The notes below the pieces were generated by a model. That model was not told where the DNA came from and ran no database searches. It worked only from the letters and a program-made list of their open reading frames with translations. Made by a program: the position numbers and the translations under genes. A stretch of DNA of 60,115 nucleotides, taken from the NCBI RefSeq assembly GCF_003051055.1, contig NZ_QAON01000018.1, positions 1 to 60,115 on the forward strand. The letters are read 5' to 3'. How positions within the stretch are numbered: the first letter of the stretch is position 1; every line of letters begins with the position of its first letter. This document shows positions 35,368 through 43,502 of this stretch, in pieces. The DNA is from Agitococcus lubricus. Lineage in GTDB: Bacteria > Pseudomonadota > Gammaproteobacteria > Pseudomonadales > Moraxellaceae.

Positions 35368-36738
35368 TTATTCCAACATGGGCGTGAGTAGTTGTTTGGG
35401 TGTACCCACCTTATAACCAAATAGTTGTAAGGCGACTTGATAACGTGGGCCTTGGAAATATTCAACCCGCAAGGTGTGTACCCCTTTGGTCAGTTGCATG
35501 GTATTGCCAACCGAATAAGGGGCATGCGTATAGTCATTATCAATGACGAGCTGATTATCAATATAGAGCTTAGAGCCATCGTCACTGCGTAATTCAAATT
35601 GATAACTGCCATCGGCTTTGACGGTCAGTGGGCCTTGATAACGTACGCCAAACCATTCAAAACGATTACTCGGTACACCGGGAAAGGGCGCATCAAAACT
35701 TTGTTCGGGTACATTGATTTGCTCGGTGAAAAGGGTACCAATCGCGCTCAATTGACTAAAGTCAGGTAATTTAGGAGTGCCTTCGGCCAATAAAAAAATC
35801 TCACCTTTCCACGGCTTTTTATCCTCCCCACCAAAAACGCCATCGCCATCAACAATTTCTCCGTTAATGACGTCTTTCACATCTACGTTGTTAATCACTT
35901 GTGTCGTAAGGGCTTGCTGTACGGCGTTATTGGCAAGACTATTGACGATATCCTGCATCGCCAGTTGCCATGAGGCGGCAAAAACGGATGCTAATTCGGC
36001 ATAAGGTATGTCACTTAAGGGACTTGAACCCGTCTTACCATCTAATAAGCCATCACTCAGGTCTTTGGCCAGTTTATCTAATAACGCTAAGGCAGGGGTG
36101 TTGCCACTCACTTTATCAGAGGCTGCTTTGACGAGGGCAGCCAGTTGTAAGGCATAACGACTGGCGGCATCGTCTTGTAGTTGTTGATAGTCTGTGTCGC
36201 TACCAATAAGCGTCGGGGCTTGGGTAATGTTACTCATGCCAAGCGCTTGTCCGACTTCGGTGTTTGCTTGGTTAATGTTGCTTACTTGGCTTAAACCATC
36301 AGGGAGTGATTCTGCGCGTTGTACGGCGGCTTCAGTCAAAATACTCACCCCAAGATGGGTATTGGTAACGACTGAACTGGCGGCACGCAGTGTCACATTG
36401 GACGGGAAATTTTGTACACCTTTGGCTTCGTCAAAATACTGAGCACTGCTATTACCAGACACCTCAACGACAATCGTATCAACGGTTTTAGGAATATTAA
36501 AAACCACAAATCCCGAACTGCCCGTATTGCCTTTGCCAATTTCTGCACCACTGCGGGCATTCCGTAAAATGACATTGGCGTTGGTAATTTTGCCTAAAGA
36601 AGGCGTGACGGTAATTTGTTGCGTGGCGATGGATGCGCTGGTATTTTTACTACTTAAGCCAGCATCATGGTTGTTGTTACAGGCACACAATATTAAGGTG
36701 CTACTTAATACTGTCCATGAAAAACGGGTTACTGTCAT
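35368..36738 (-). CDS. PA14-domain lipoprotein
   Basis: 456 residues. The signal peptide ends in LCAC, with Cys20 as the lipidated residue (followed by NNN, so probably outer-membrane sorted). A Ser/Thr/Asn-rich region has a carboxypeptidase-regulatory-like beta segment (about 45-105), then a helical middle (about 110-290). The C-terminal PA14 domain is at about 320-445, with GVRYQGPLTVKADGSYQFELRSDDGS-type strands (as FxLxSDDGSxLYID) and HTLRVEYF. PA14 domains often bind carbohydrate. The gene stands alone, opposite in direction to the riboflavin genes on both sides. The partner and ligand are unknown. Confidence 0.85.
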   Translation of the reverse strand: MTVTRFSWTVLSSTLILCACNNNHDAGLSSKNTSASIATQQITVTPSLGKITNANVILRNARSGAEIGKGNTGSSGFVVFNIPKTVDTIVVEVSGNSSAQYFDEAKGVQNFPSNVTLRAASSVVTNTHLGVSILTEAAVQRAESLPDGLSQVSNINQANTEVGQALGMSNITQAPTLIGSDTDYQQLQDDAASRYALQLAALVKAASDKVSGNTPALALLDKLAKDLSDGLLDGKTGSSPLSDIPYAELASVFAASWQLAMQDIVNSLANNAVQQALTTQVINNVDVKDVINGEIVDGDGVFGGEDKKPWKGEIFLLAEGTPKLPDFSQLSAIGTLFTEQINVPEQSFDAPFPGVPSNRFEWFGVRYQGPLTVKADGSYQFELRSDDGSKLYIDNQLVIDNDYTHAPYSVGNTMQLTKGVHTLRVEYFQGPRYQVALQLFGYKVGTPKQLLTPMLE

Positions 36739-37111
36739 GGTCTATTCTCCTTAATAGTCAGTCATCTCAAAATGGCTGTTAGGCTGTCTACAGTTTAGAC
36801 TATAACCGTTGGTGCATCATTTTTTTTGTGCTGGTGTGGAGCTCCATAAAAAGTCGTTGCCCAAAGCTGTGTGACGCACGACTTTTAGCGGCTTTTTCGT
36901 TATTCTTGCCGCTCATACAATACTGAAGTCTGTTATAAGTGCGTGCACGAGACGAAACACAGCGTAGTCACCTATAATGCCATCGCTGACAGTGCATAAT
37001 CTCCTTGTCATAGGAGACTTAAGCCCCATTAAACGGTCATTTTGTGCGGCGACACATTCACGTCGTATCGTGCTCGTGACAATTTTCCTTCCTCCTTGAA
37101 TAGAACGTATT
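36739..37111. other. 373-bp divergent intergenic region with several hairpins, upstream of ribE
   Basis: Inverted repeats: AAAAGTCGT (36849-36857) with ACGACTTTT (36878-36886); GCGGC (36888-36892) with GCCGC (36908-36912); TCTCCT (37000-37005) with AGGAGA (37012-37017). A TCCTCC tract lies about 20 bases before ribE and could pair with AGGAGA. The conserved core of the FMN riboswitch was looked for and not seen on either strand. It should hold the promoters of the PA14 lipoprotein gene and the ribE operon. Confidence 0.5.
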
Positions 37112-37774
37112 ATGTTTACTGGAATTATTGAAGCCGTTGGTCGTGTGCAACACATTAATCCTCGTAGTGGGGATGTACGTTTAAGCATTGCAACGGGAAA
37201 ATTAGATTTAACCGACGTGAAATTAGGCGACTCCATCGCCACTAATGGTATTTGTTTGACCGTCATCGAGTTGACGGGGCAAGGTTTTGTTGCTGACGTG
37301 TCTAATGAAACCCTACGTCGTACGTGCTTACAAACGTGGAAAGTTGGTACTGCCGTCAATTTGGAAAAAGCCTTAATGCCTACCAGTCGTTTGGGTGGCC
37401 ACATTGTCAGTGGTCATGTGGATGGTATTGGGCATATTATCAGTGTTAAGCCAGATGCCCGCTCTATTCAATATCAAGTACAAGCCCCCGCAGAATTAGC
37501 AAAATATATCTCAGAAAAAGGCTCGATTACCGTAGATGGCGTTAGCTTGACCGTCAATGCTATTGAGGGTGCCGTCTTTAGTTTGAACATTGTTCCGCAC
37601 ACTGCCCAAGAAACCAATGTCATTAATTGGCAAGCAGGGAGCATAGTGAACTTAGAAGTTGACGTCTTAGCACGTTATATCGAACGTCTACTCTTGGGTG
37701 AAAAAGCAGCACAAGCCACGCCCAAAAGCGACATTAGTCTAGAATTTTTGGCAAAACACGGTTTTATGCGCTAA
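37112..37774 (+). CDS. ribE: Riboflavin synthase alpha subunit
   Basis: 220 residues made of two similar lumazine-binding barrels (1-97 and 98-200), starting with the diagnostic MFTGIIEAVG and with SVSL-type NGICLTV and DGVSLTVN repeats. It dismutates two 6,7-dimethyl-8-ribityllumazine molecules into riboflavin and the pyrimidine precursor. It is called ribC in E. coli nomenclature. ribBA follows after 91 bases. Confidence 0.96.
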   Translation: MFTGIIEAVGRVQHINPRSGDVRLSIATGKLDLTDVKLGDSIATNGICLTVIELTGQGFVADVSNETLRRTCLQTWKVGTAVNLEKALMPTSRLGGHIVSGHVDGIGHIISVKPDARSIQYQVQAPAELAKYISEKGSITVDGVSLTVNAIEGAVFSLNIVPHTAQETNVINWQAGSIVNLEVDVLARYIERLLLGEKAAQATPKSDISLEFLAKHGFMR

Positions 37775-37865
37775 ATCTTAAACGCACGCGTGATAAAGAT
37801 GCGCAACTTCGTGCTTTTGGTTACAATGCGTGCCCTTGTTCCTCCTATCCACATGAGAAGCTGTT

Positions 37866-38966
37866 ATGCCCTTAAACACTGTAGAAGAGTTAATTAACGA
37901 TATTCGTTTAGGCAAAATGGTCATTTTGATGGATGACGAAGACCGTGAAAACGAAGGTGATATCGTCATGGCGGCGACACATGTGCGTCCTGAAGATATT
38001 AACTTTATGGCCAAGCATGCCCGTGGCCTCATTTGTTTAACCCTCACTCGTCAGCGTTGCCAACAATTGGATTTGCCCTTAATGGTGACACGTAACGGCG
38101 CAAGTCACGGTACAAATTTTACCTTATCCATTGAAGCAGCTAGCGGCGTGACGACAGGTATTTCTGCACATGACCGTGCGCATACCGTACAGGTCGCTGT
38201 TGCCCGTGATGCCAAACCTGCGGATATTGTCCAACCAGGTCATATTTTTCCGTTAATGGCACAAGCAGGCGGCGTCTTGCATCGTGCTGGTCACACCGAA
38301 GCGGGTTGTGATTTGGCTCGTTTAGCAGGTTTAGAACCTGCGGCAGTCATTGTCGAAATTATGAACGAAGACGGTACGATGGCACGCCGTCCTGATTTGG
38401 AAAAGTTTGCCGAACAGCATAACCTCAAAATGGGTACTATTGCCGACCTTATTCATTACCGTATGGTGCATGAACAAACCGTCAAACGTACCACCGAAAA
38501 TATATTACCGACCGAATACGGCGATTTTCGTCTGATTTCTTATCAAGAGCACGCAGGCAGTGATGTCCATATTGCCTTAATTAAGGGCGAATTGACGAAA
38601 AATGTGCCTGTCGTCAGAGTACATGCAGTTAACCCCTTGCGCGATTTACTGCATGCCAAATATCAAGGACGGACAGGTTGGAATTTGCAGAAAAGTTTGG
38701 CCGAAATCGCCAAACACGAGGCAGGTGTCTTGGTGTTATTGGGACAAAACTACGCCTCTGCCGATTTAATTGACCATATACAAGGCTTTTTTGGCCAGCG
38801 TGCGCGTGCTAATGACGGTGCAGGTATGTATCGTACTATTGGGATAGGCTCACAAATTCTGCGTGATTTAGGCGTTAGTAAAATGCGTTTATTAAGTTCT
38901 CCTATGCGTTTTAATGCCTTGTCTGGTTTTGGTTTGGAAATTGTTGAATATTTAGGCACTGATTAA
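37866..38966 (+). CDS. ribB: 3,4-dihydroxy-2-butanone-4-phosphate synthase with degenerate GTP cyclohydrolase II domain (RibBX-type)
   Basis: 366 residues. The DHBP synthase domain (1-200) is intact, with DDEDRENEGD (about 23-32), ARGLIC and HTEAGCDLARLAG. The C-terminal part (about 205-366) is homologous to GTP cyclohydrolase II, but the zinc-binding block is missing: where RibA has HSECLTGD and CDC, this protein has HAVNPLRD and no cysteines. It should therefore make dihydroxybutanone phosphate from ribulose-5-phosphate but not open GTP. That activity is supplied by the separate ribA at 42442. Such hybrid proteins are known from other proteobacteria. Confidence 0.92.
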   Translation: MPLNTVEELINDIRLGKMVILMDDEDRENEGDIVMAATHVRPEDINFMAKHARGLICLTLTRQRCQQLDLPLMVTRNGASHGTNFTLSIEAASGVTTGISAHDRAHTVQVAVARDAKPADIVQPGHIFPLMAQAGGVLHRAGHTEAGCDLARLAGLEPAAVIVEIMNEDGTMARRPDLEKFAEQHNLKMGTIADLIHYRMVHEQTVKRTTENILPTEYGDFRLISYQEHAGSDVHIALIKGELTKNVPVVRVHAVNPLRDLLHAKYQGRTGWNLQKSLAEIAKHEAGVLVLLGQNYASADLIDHIQGFFGQRARANDGAGMYRTIGIGSQILRDLGVSKMRLLSSPMRFNALSGFGLEIVEYLGTD

Positions 38967-39031
38967 TGGCGTCATAGGCGGCATTATCCGCAACGTTCAG
39001 TGTCCATATTTTGTCTTTTGGGAGCGTTAAC

Positions 39032-39493
39032 ATGAAAGTGATTGAAGGTACTTTTCAAAATGTCGATGGCAAATATGCCATCATCGTCGGTCGTTTTAAT
39101 AGTTTTGTCGTTGAAGCCTTGTTACAGGGTTCTTTGGATGCCTTAAAGCGTCACGGTGTCAGCGATGACAACATTACCGTGATTCGTGTACCAGGCGCAT
39201 GGGAATTACCCTTAGCCGCCAAAAAACTTGCGGAGAAAAAACAATTTGATGCCATTATTGCCTTAGGTGCGGTGATTCGCGGCGGTACCCCTCATTTTGA
39301 TTACGTGGCTGGCGAGTGTGCTAAAGGTTTAGGCGTTGTTGGTTTAGACGCAGGCATGCCAGTCGTATTTGGGGTATTAACGACCGACAGCATCGAGCAA
39401 GCTATTGAGCGCTCGGGTACAAAAGCAGGCAATAAAGGTGCAGATGCCGCAATGACAGCAATGGAAATGGTTTCTTTATTGAAGGCCATATAA
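39032..39493 (+). CDS. ribH: 6,7-dimethyl-8-ribityllumazine synthase
   Basis: 153 residues from the ATG at 39032 ([10 protein letters not shown]); GGGAGCG just upstream supports it over an earlier in-frame start at 39011. Motifs: [43 protein letters not shown]. It condenses the RibD-pathway pyrimidine with dihydroxybutanone phosphate; the family forms icosahedral or pentameric assemblies. Its last base is the first base of the nusB start, so coupling is tight. Confidence 0.96.
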   Translation: MKVIEGTFQNVDGKYAIIVGRFNSFVVEALLQGSLDALKRHGVSDDNITVIRVPGAWELPLAAKKLAEKKQFDAIIALGAVIRGGTPHFDYVAGECAKGLGVVGLDAGMPVVFGVLTTDSIEQAIERSGTKAGNKGADAAMTAMEMVSLLKAI

Positions 39494-39942
39494 TGCAGAA
39501 AGCTCAAGCAAAAAACACCCCTGCAGCACGCCATAAAGCGCGTAAATTTGCCTTGCAGGGACTCTATGAGTGGCAGTTATCGGGTAATCCGCCGTTTGAA
39601 ATTGAGGCGCGGTATCGGGTAGAAAATGCCATGCACAAAGTAGACTTAGCCTACTTCCATGAGCTACTGCATCAAGTCGTAGGGCGTGTGCACGAATTAG
39701 ACCCCGTCTTTGAGCCATTATTAGACCGTAAGTTGCAACAACTCGACCCGATTGAGCGTAACATTATCCGTATGGGGTGTTATGAGTTAAAACATCACAT
39801 TGAAATTCCCTATCGTGTGGTGCTGAACGAAGCCGTCGAGTTAGCTAAAGAGTTTGGGGCAACCGACTCGTATAAATTCGTCAACAGTATTTTGGACGAA
39901 GTGGCAAAAAGCGTACGTTCGGTAGAAAGACAAGCCGAATAA
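39493..39942 (+). CDS. nusB: Transcription antitermination factor NusB
   Basis: 149 residues. NusB fold with ARHKARKFALQGLYEWQLSG at the N-terminus and the C-terminal VVLNEAVELAKEFGATDSYKFVNSILDEVAK signature (as LNEAVELAK and KFVNSILD). It binds boxA RNA with NusE (S10) in rRNA antitermination. It directly follows ribH, the usual arrangement. Confidence 0.96.
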   Translation: MQKAQAKNTPAARHKARKFALQGLYEWQLSGNPPFEIEARYRVENAMHKVDLAYFHELLHQVVGRVHELDPVFEPLLDRKLQQLDPIERNIIRMGCYELKHHIEIPYRVVLNEAVELAKEFGATDSYKFVNSILDEVAKSVRSVERQAE

Positions 39943-39964
39943 GTGTAACTTGTTTCTTTAATAG

Positions 39965-40008
39965 GCGGGATTGTTATGTAAATAACGGTAATCCCGCTTG
40001 TCTCTTTT
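39965..40008 (+). terminator. Possible terminator between nusB and thiL
   Basis: GCGGGATT (39965-39972) pairs with AATCCCGC (39990-39997), with GTTAT/ATAAC pairing inside, followed by a T-rich stretch (TTGTCTCTTTT). It would end or attenuate the rib-nusB transcript before thiL. Confidence 0.6.
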
Positions 40009-40049
40009 GCAACCATCCCAATACGCAGATTGCATCAACAGCCTCTACT

Positions 40050-41000
40050 ATGCCTTCAGAATTTGAGCTGATTAACCGCTATTTCAAGCGTCAAACCACG
40101 ACCCAACAGGATGTTATCTTGGGTATAGGCGATGATGCAGCGCTCATGGCCATTCCAGCAGGCGAGTTATTAGTCGCTACCGCAGATACCTTAGTGGCTG
40201 GCCGCCATTTCCCCATAGACACGCCACCGCATGCCATTGCGTATAAAGCCTTAGCCGTTAATTTGTCCGATTTGGCGGCAATGGGGGCTACTCCACGTTG
40301 GTTTTTGCTCGCGCTGACCTTGGAGGAAAGTGACGATACCTTCTTGTCGTCCTTTGCCGAAGGCTTATTTCAGCTTGCAGATGCCCATCAAATTGCCTTA
40401 GTCGGCGGTGATACGACCAAAGGACATTTAGCGATGACCATTACAGCGCTGGGTACAGTCCCACTTGGCCAAGCCTTATGTCGTCAGGGCGCGCAAGTAG
40501 GCGATGGTATTTATGTATCAGGTACTGTTGGTGATGCAGGTGTTGGTTTAGCAACCGTCTTACAACAGCAAAACTTGGGTTTGACAACAGCACAACAAGT
40601 GTTTTGCCGACAGCGTTTAGATTATCCTACGCCACGCTTAGGCTTAGGACAGGCTTTGCGTGGTTTGGCCAGTGCTTGTTTAGACATCTCTGATGGCTTG
40701 GCGCAAGATTTAGGACATATTCTTAAGGCCTCACAGGTGGGCGCTGATATTGAATTATCCGTCTTACCCTTATCGTCTGCGTTACAACAACTGCCACCTA
40801 GGCAAGCATGGCACTACGCGCTAACGGCAGGGGATGATTATGAGTTGTGTTTTTGTTTGCCAGATAGCCATTATGCTACCCTCATGTCACAAGGCTGGCC
40901 GATTACACGTATTGGTACAGTGAGTGCACACACAGGTCTACGATGCTGGTATCAGGGACAACCATATCAAATGGCCTACGCAGGTTATCAACATTTCTAA
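40050..41000 (+). CDS. thiL: Thiamine-monophosphate kinase
   Basis: 316 residues. AIRS-type fold with GIGDDAAL, the VNLSDLAAMGA segment (about 71-81), GGDTTKG and LDISDGLAQDLGHI. It phosphorylates thiamine monophosphate to the diphosphate cofactor. It stands between nusB and pgpA as in many gammaproteobacteria. Confidence 0.96.
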   Translation: MPSEFELINRYFKRQTTTQQDVILGIGDDAALMAIPAGELLVATADTLVAGRHFPIDTPPHAIAYKALAVNLSDLAAMGATPRWFLLALTLEESDDTFLSSFAEGLFQLADAHQIALVGGDTTKGHLAMTITALGTVPLGQALCRQGAQVGDGIYVSGTVGDAGVGLATVLQQQNLGLTTAQQVFCRQRLDYPTPRLGLGQALRGLASACLDISDGLAQDLGHILKASQVGADIELSVLPLSSALQQLPPRQAWHYALTAGDDYELCFCLPDSHYATLMSQGWPITRIGTVSAHTGLRCWYQGQPYQMAYAGYQHF

Positions 41001-41148
41001 AAATATTGAATAAAATCAATAATTCACGCTCACATATTATACCACAACAGACGCTAAACAAATACGCTGTTAAAGTTAAACGATGGTGCAATGTCCTCAG
41101 CGCTCAGTGCTATACTGCACTGACAGCGTGCTATATTGAGAGCGAATC

Positions 41149-41646
41149 ATGACCCATTATCCTATCAAACATCCTGTTATTTTTTTGGCCTTTGGTTTAG
41201 GGTCGGGTTTAGCTCCCAAAGCACCGGGTACAGCAGGCTCTGCCTTGGCCTTAGTTTTTTTACCTCTGTTAGCCTGTTTAGGTTGGTGGGGGAGTGCTAT
41301 TTTTATTGTGGTGGCGGCTATCTTTGGCGTTTGGTTATGTGGTCAGGCTGCACACATCTTGGGGGTACATGACCATGCTTCGATTGTATGGGATGAATTT
41401 GTTGGACAATGGTTGGCCTTATTCCCAATCGTCGGTATTGCAGCGATTAATGCAGAGACTGTCGTTGCGACTCTATTGGCTTTTGCTTTATTTAGACTGT
41501 TTGATATTAAAAAACCTTGGCCAATTTCGTGGTGTGACCAACACTTAGAAGGCGGTTTGGGTATTATGTTAGATGATATTATTGCGGGTTTGGTAGCAGG
41601 TGGTGTGTTATGGGGCATCATGGTCAGCGGCTTTTGGCCTTTTTAA
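41149..41646 (+). CDS. pgpA: Phosphatidylglycerophosphatase A
   Basis: 165 residues with about four membrane segments. Family motifs: FGLGSGLAPKAPGTAGS at the N-terminus and the acidic IVWDEFVGQWLAL (about 78-90). It removes the terminal phosphate of phosphatidylglycerophosphate in the inner membrane. The 3' end overlaps the next gene by 37 bases in another frame. Confidence 0.94.
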   Translation: MTHYPIKHPVIFLAFGLGSGLAPKAPGTAGSALALVFLPLLACLGWWGSAIFIVVAAIFGVWLCGQAAHILGVHDHASIVWDEFVGQWLALFPIVGIAAINAETVVATLLAFALFRLFDIKKPWPISWCDQHLEGGLGIMLDDIIAGLVAGGVLWGIMVSGFWPF

Positions 41647-42257
41647 TCAGTGTATTGCTGGCTGGCGTCAGTTATGGGCAAGACCTTAGTGTATTGGGTT
41701 TATTTGCTGACCGAGCCATTCTAAAAATTGACGGCGAAACTAAACTCTTAAAAGTGGGAGAAACCTATAACGATATCAAATTGGTTGCGGTTAATGCGCA
41801 AGAAGCACGTCTTAAAATTGGCAATAAAGAACATACGTTGGGCTTAGGACAAGACCGTGGCGGGATTCAAACCCAACAAAGTGAAAAAGCCTTTGTTGAG
41901 CTGAGTCCTAACGCGTTTAATCAGTACCGTGTGAATGGTGTAATCAATGGCAATATTGTCGAATTTTTGGTTGATACAGGTGCTAACACCGTATCGATGT
42001 CGCGTAATCAGGCCAAACGATTAGGCATCGATTTTCGGCGCATTGGTCAAGAAGGTGCAAGCCGTACAGCCAGTGGTGTCATTAAAAGTTGGCGTGTGTT
42101 ATTAAACAAAATCAAAGTCGGCGGCATTACCGTACAGGCAGTAGAAGCGACGGTCAGAGATTTAGACTCAGATGAGCCGATTTTGTTAGGCATGAGTTTT
42201 TTGGGGCAAGTCCGTTTAGAGCATGAAGAAAATCGCTTACGAATGAGTGCCAAATAA
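41610..42257 (+). CDS. Exported retropepsin-like aspartic protease (clan AA, TIGR02281-like)
   Basis: 215 residues. The signal peptide (QRLLAFLISVLLAGVSYG, about 6-23) is followed by a short beta-rich region (about 27-85) that may be a substrate or membrane-associating segment. The protease domain (about 100-215) has one catalytic FLVDTGANTVSMS motif and the later LLGMSFL strand. Single-motif clan AA enzymes work as dimers. The start lies inside pgpA, so translation is coupled, yet no functional link with phospholipid or riboflavin metabolism is known. Confidence 0.85.
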   Translation: MGHHGQRLLAFLISVLLAGVSYGQDLSVLGLFADRAILKIDGETKLLKVGETYNDIKLVAVNAQEARLKIGNKEHTLGLGQDRGGIQTQQSEKAFVELSPNAFNQYRVNGVINGNIVEFLVDTGANTVSMSRNQAKRLGIDFRRIGQEGASRTASGVIKSWRVLLNKIKVGGITVQAVEATVRDLDSDEPILLGMSFLGQVRLEHEENRLRMSAK

Positions 42258-42441
42258 AGTGCCTTCCCCTAGTAATTTGCTCTGATGCCCCCATATGGTA
42301 GACATCCATTATGGTGGATGATATCCCGAGCAGTACGGTTTTACCGTCATGCCCCGACAACATATCAGCAACACGCTGTTCATAACCTCCGTGTTTTGAG
42401 ACAGTGTGTGATGTCTTGATGCTATTTAGAGAGAGTCTTGC

Positions 42442-43032
42442 GTGTCTATCGTCTTTATTGCGAGTTCAAAATTGCCTACCCGTCATGGTGACTTTTTGAT
42501 TCATGCCTTTGAAGAAAGTGAATCAGGTCAAGAGCATATTGCCTTAACGATGGGCACCATTGCCGATGGGCAACCTGTTTTAGCGCGTGTGCATTCTGAA
42601 TGCTTAACGGGTGATGGCTTTGGCTCGTTGCGTTGTGATTGTGGGCCACAGCTAGAAGCCGCCATGACCTTGATTGCACAAGTTGGGCGTGGTGTGATTT
42701 TATATTTACGTCAAGAAGGGCGGGGTATCGGTCTAGTGAATAAGGTACGTGCTTATGCCTTACAAGATACGGGGGCAGATACCGTCGAGGCCAATGAGCA
42801 ATTAGGTTTTGCGCCCGATTTACGTGAATACAGTATGTGTGAGTTTATGTTGGCGCATTTAGGCGTACAACAGGTGAAGTTGATGACTAATAATCCACTC
42901 AAAGTCGCCGCGTTACAGCAGCATGGCATACAAGTAGTTGAACGTGTCCCCTTACTGACGGGGCGTAATCCACATAACGACCAGTATTTAGATACTAAAG
43001 AAGAAAAAATGGGACACTTGTTGAATCACTAA
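42442..43032 (+). CDS. ribA: GTP cyclohydrolase II
   Basis: 196 residues with a GTG start. The zinc ligands Cys54, Cys65 and Cys67 are present in [19 protein letters not shown] at the E. coli RibA positions. The catalytic [11 protein letters not shown] and NNPLK segments are also present. It opens GTP to the first pyrimidine intermediate of riboflavin. It provides the activity missing from the hybrid RibB at 37866. It is separated from the protease gene by 184 bases with no gene. Confidence 0.96.
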   Translation: MSIVFIASSKLPTRHGDFLIHAFEESESGQEHIALTMGTIADGQPVLARVHSECLTGDGFGSLRCDCGPQLEAAMTLIAQVGRGVILYLRQEGRGIGLVNKVRAYALQDTGADTVEANEQLGFAPDLREYSMCEFMLAHLGVQQVKLMTNNPLKVAALQQHGIQVVERVPLLTGRNPHNDQYLDTKEEKMGHLLNH

Positions 43033-43193
43033 GAGTTGAAGAAAACGCCTGTAGGCGCTTATTCAATAACGATAGAGCGCCAATCAACCAACAATCCTCC
43101 CCAAAAAATATGAAGCGGTATTTCAACAAATAGAATCCATGGGATACAAACACCACAGTGTCTCAAAAAGGGTCACTATTTAACGAATAGGAT

Positions 43194-43240
43194 TTGACAG
43201 TTACCGCATTAACGGCAAAAATAAGAATGATTCTTATTTA
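43194..43240 (+). promoter_or_regulatory. feo promoter with Fur-type box
   Basis: A -35-like TTGACA lies at 43194-43199. The inverted repeat ATAAGAATGATTCTTAT (within 43219-43240) is a good match in style to the Fur consensus of alternating AT-rich hexamers. It would overlap the -10 region, 20 bases before the feoA start, so ferrous-iron repression is expected. Confidence 0.8.
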
Positions 43241-43259
43241 TATTTGAGATGATAGAACC

Positions 43260-43502
43260 GTGCGTCTTTCTCAGTTAGCTAAAAATACGCCCGCGCGGGT
43301 GTTGTCGGTACAACAGCATCATGAGGCCGACCCGATAGCCAAACGTTTAACAGAATTAGGTTTTGTCAGTGGCGAAACGATTCGTTTAATTACCCGTGCG
43401 CCGTTTGGTGGAGACCCTATTTTAGTACAAGTGGGTTTTACCCGTTTTGCGTTAAGGCTCAGCGAAGCCGAGCGTATTTTAGTACAAGAGCTGCGAGCAT
43501 GA
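43260..43502 (+). CDS. feoA: FeoA, small SH3-like ferrous iron transport protein
   Basis: 80 residues with a GTG start. LSQLAKNTPARV at the N-terminus, then IAKRLTELGFVSGETIRLI and ILVQVGFTRFALRLSEAERI, which is the complete FeoA domain. It acts in the cytoplasm with FeoB. It overlaps feoB by 4 bases (ATGA). Confidence 0.95.
   Translation: MRLSQLAKNTPARVLSVQQHHEADPIAKRLTELGFVSGETIRLITRAPFGGDPILVQVGFTRFALRLSEAERILVQELRA

Noticed and set aside
36739-37111. FMN riboswitch upstream of ribE
   Set aside because: The conserved RFN core segments are not visible on either strand; only simple hairpins are present.
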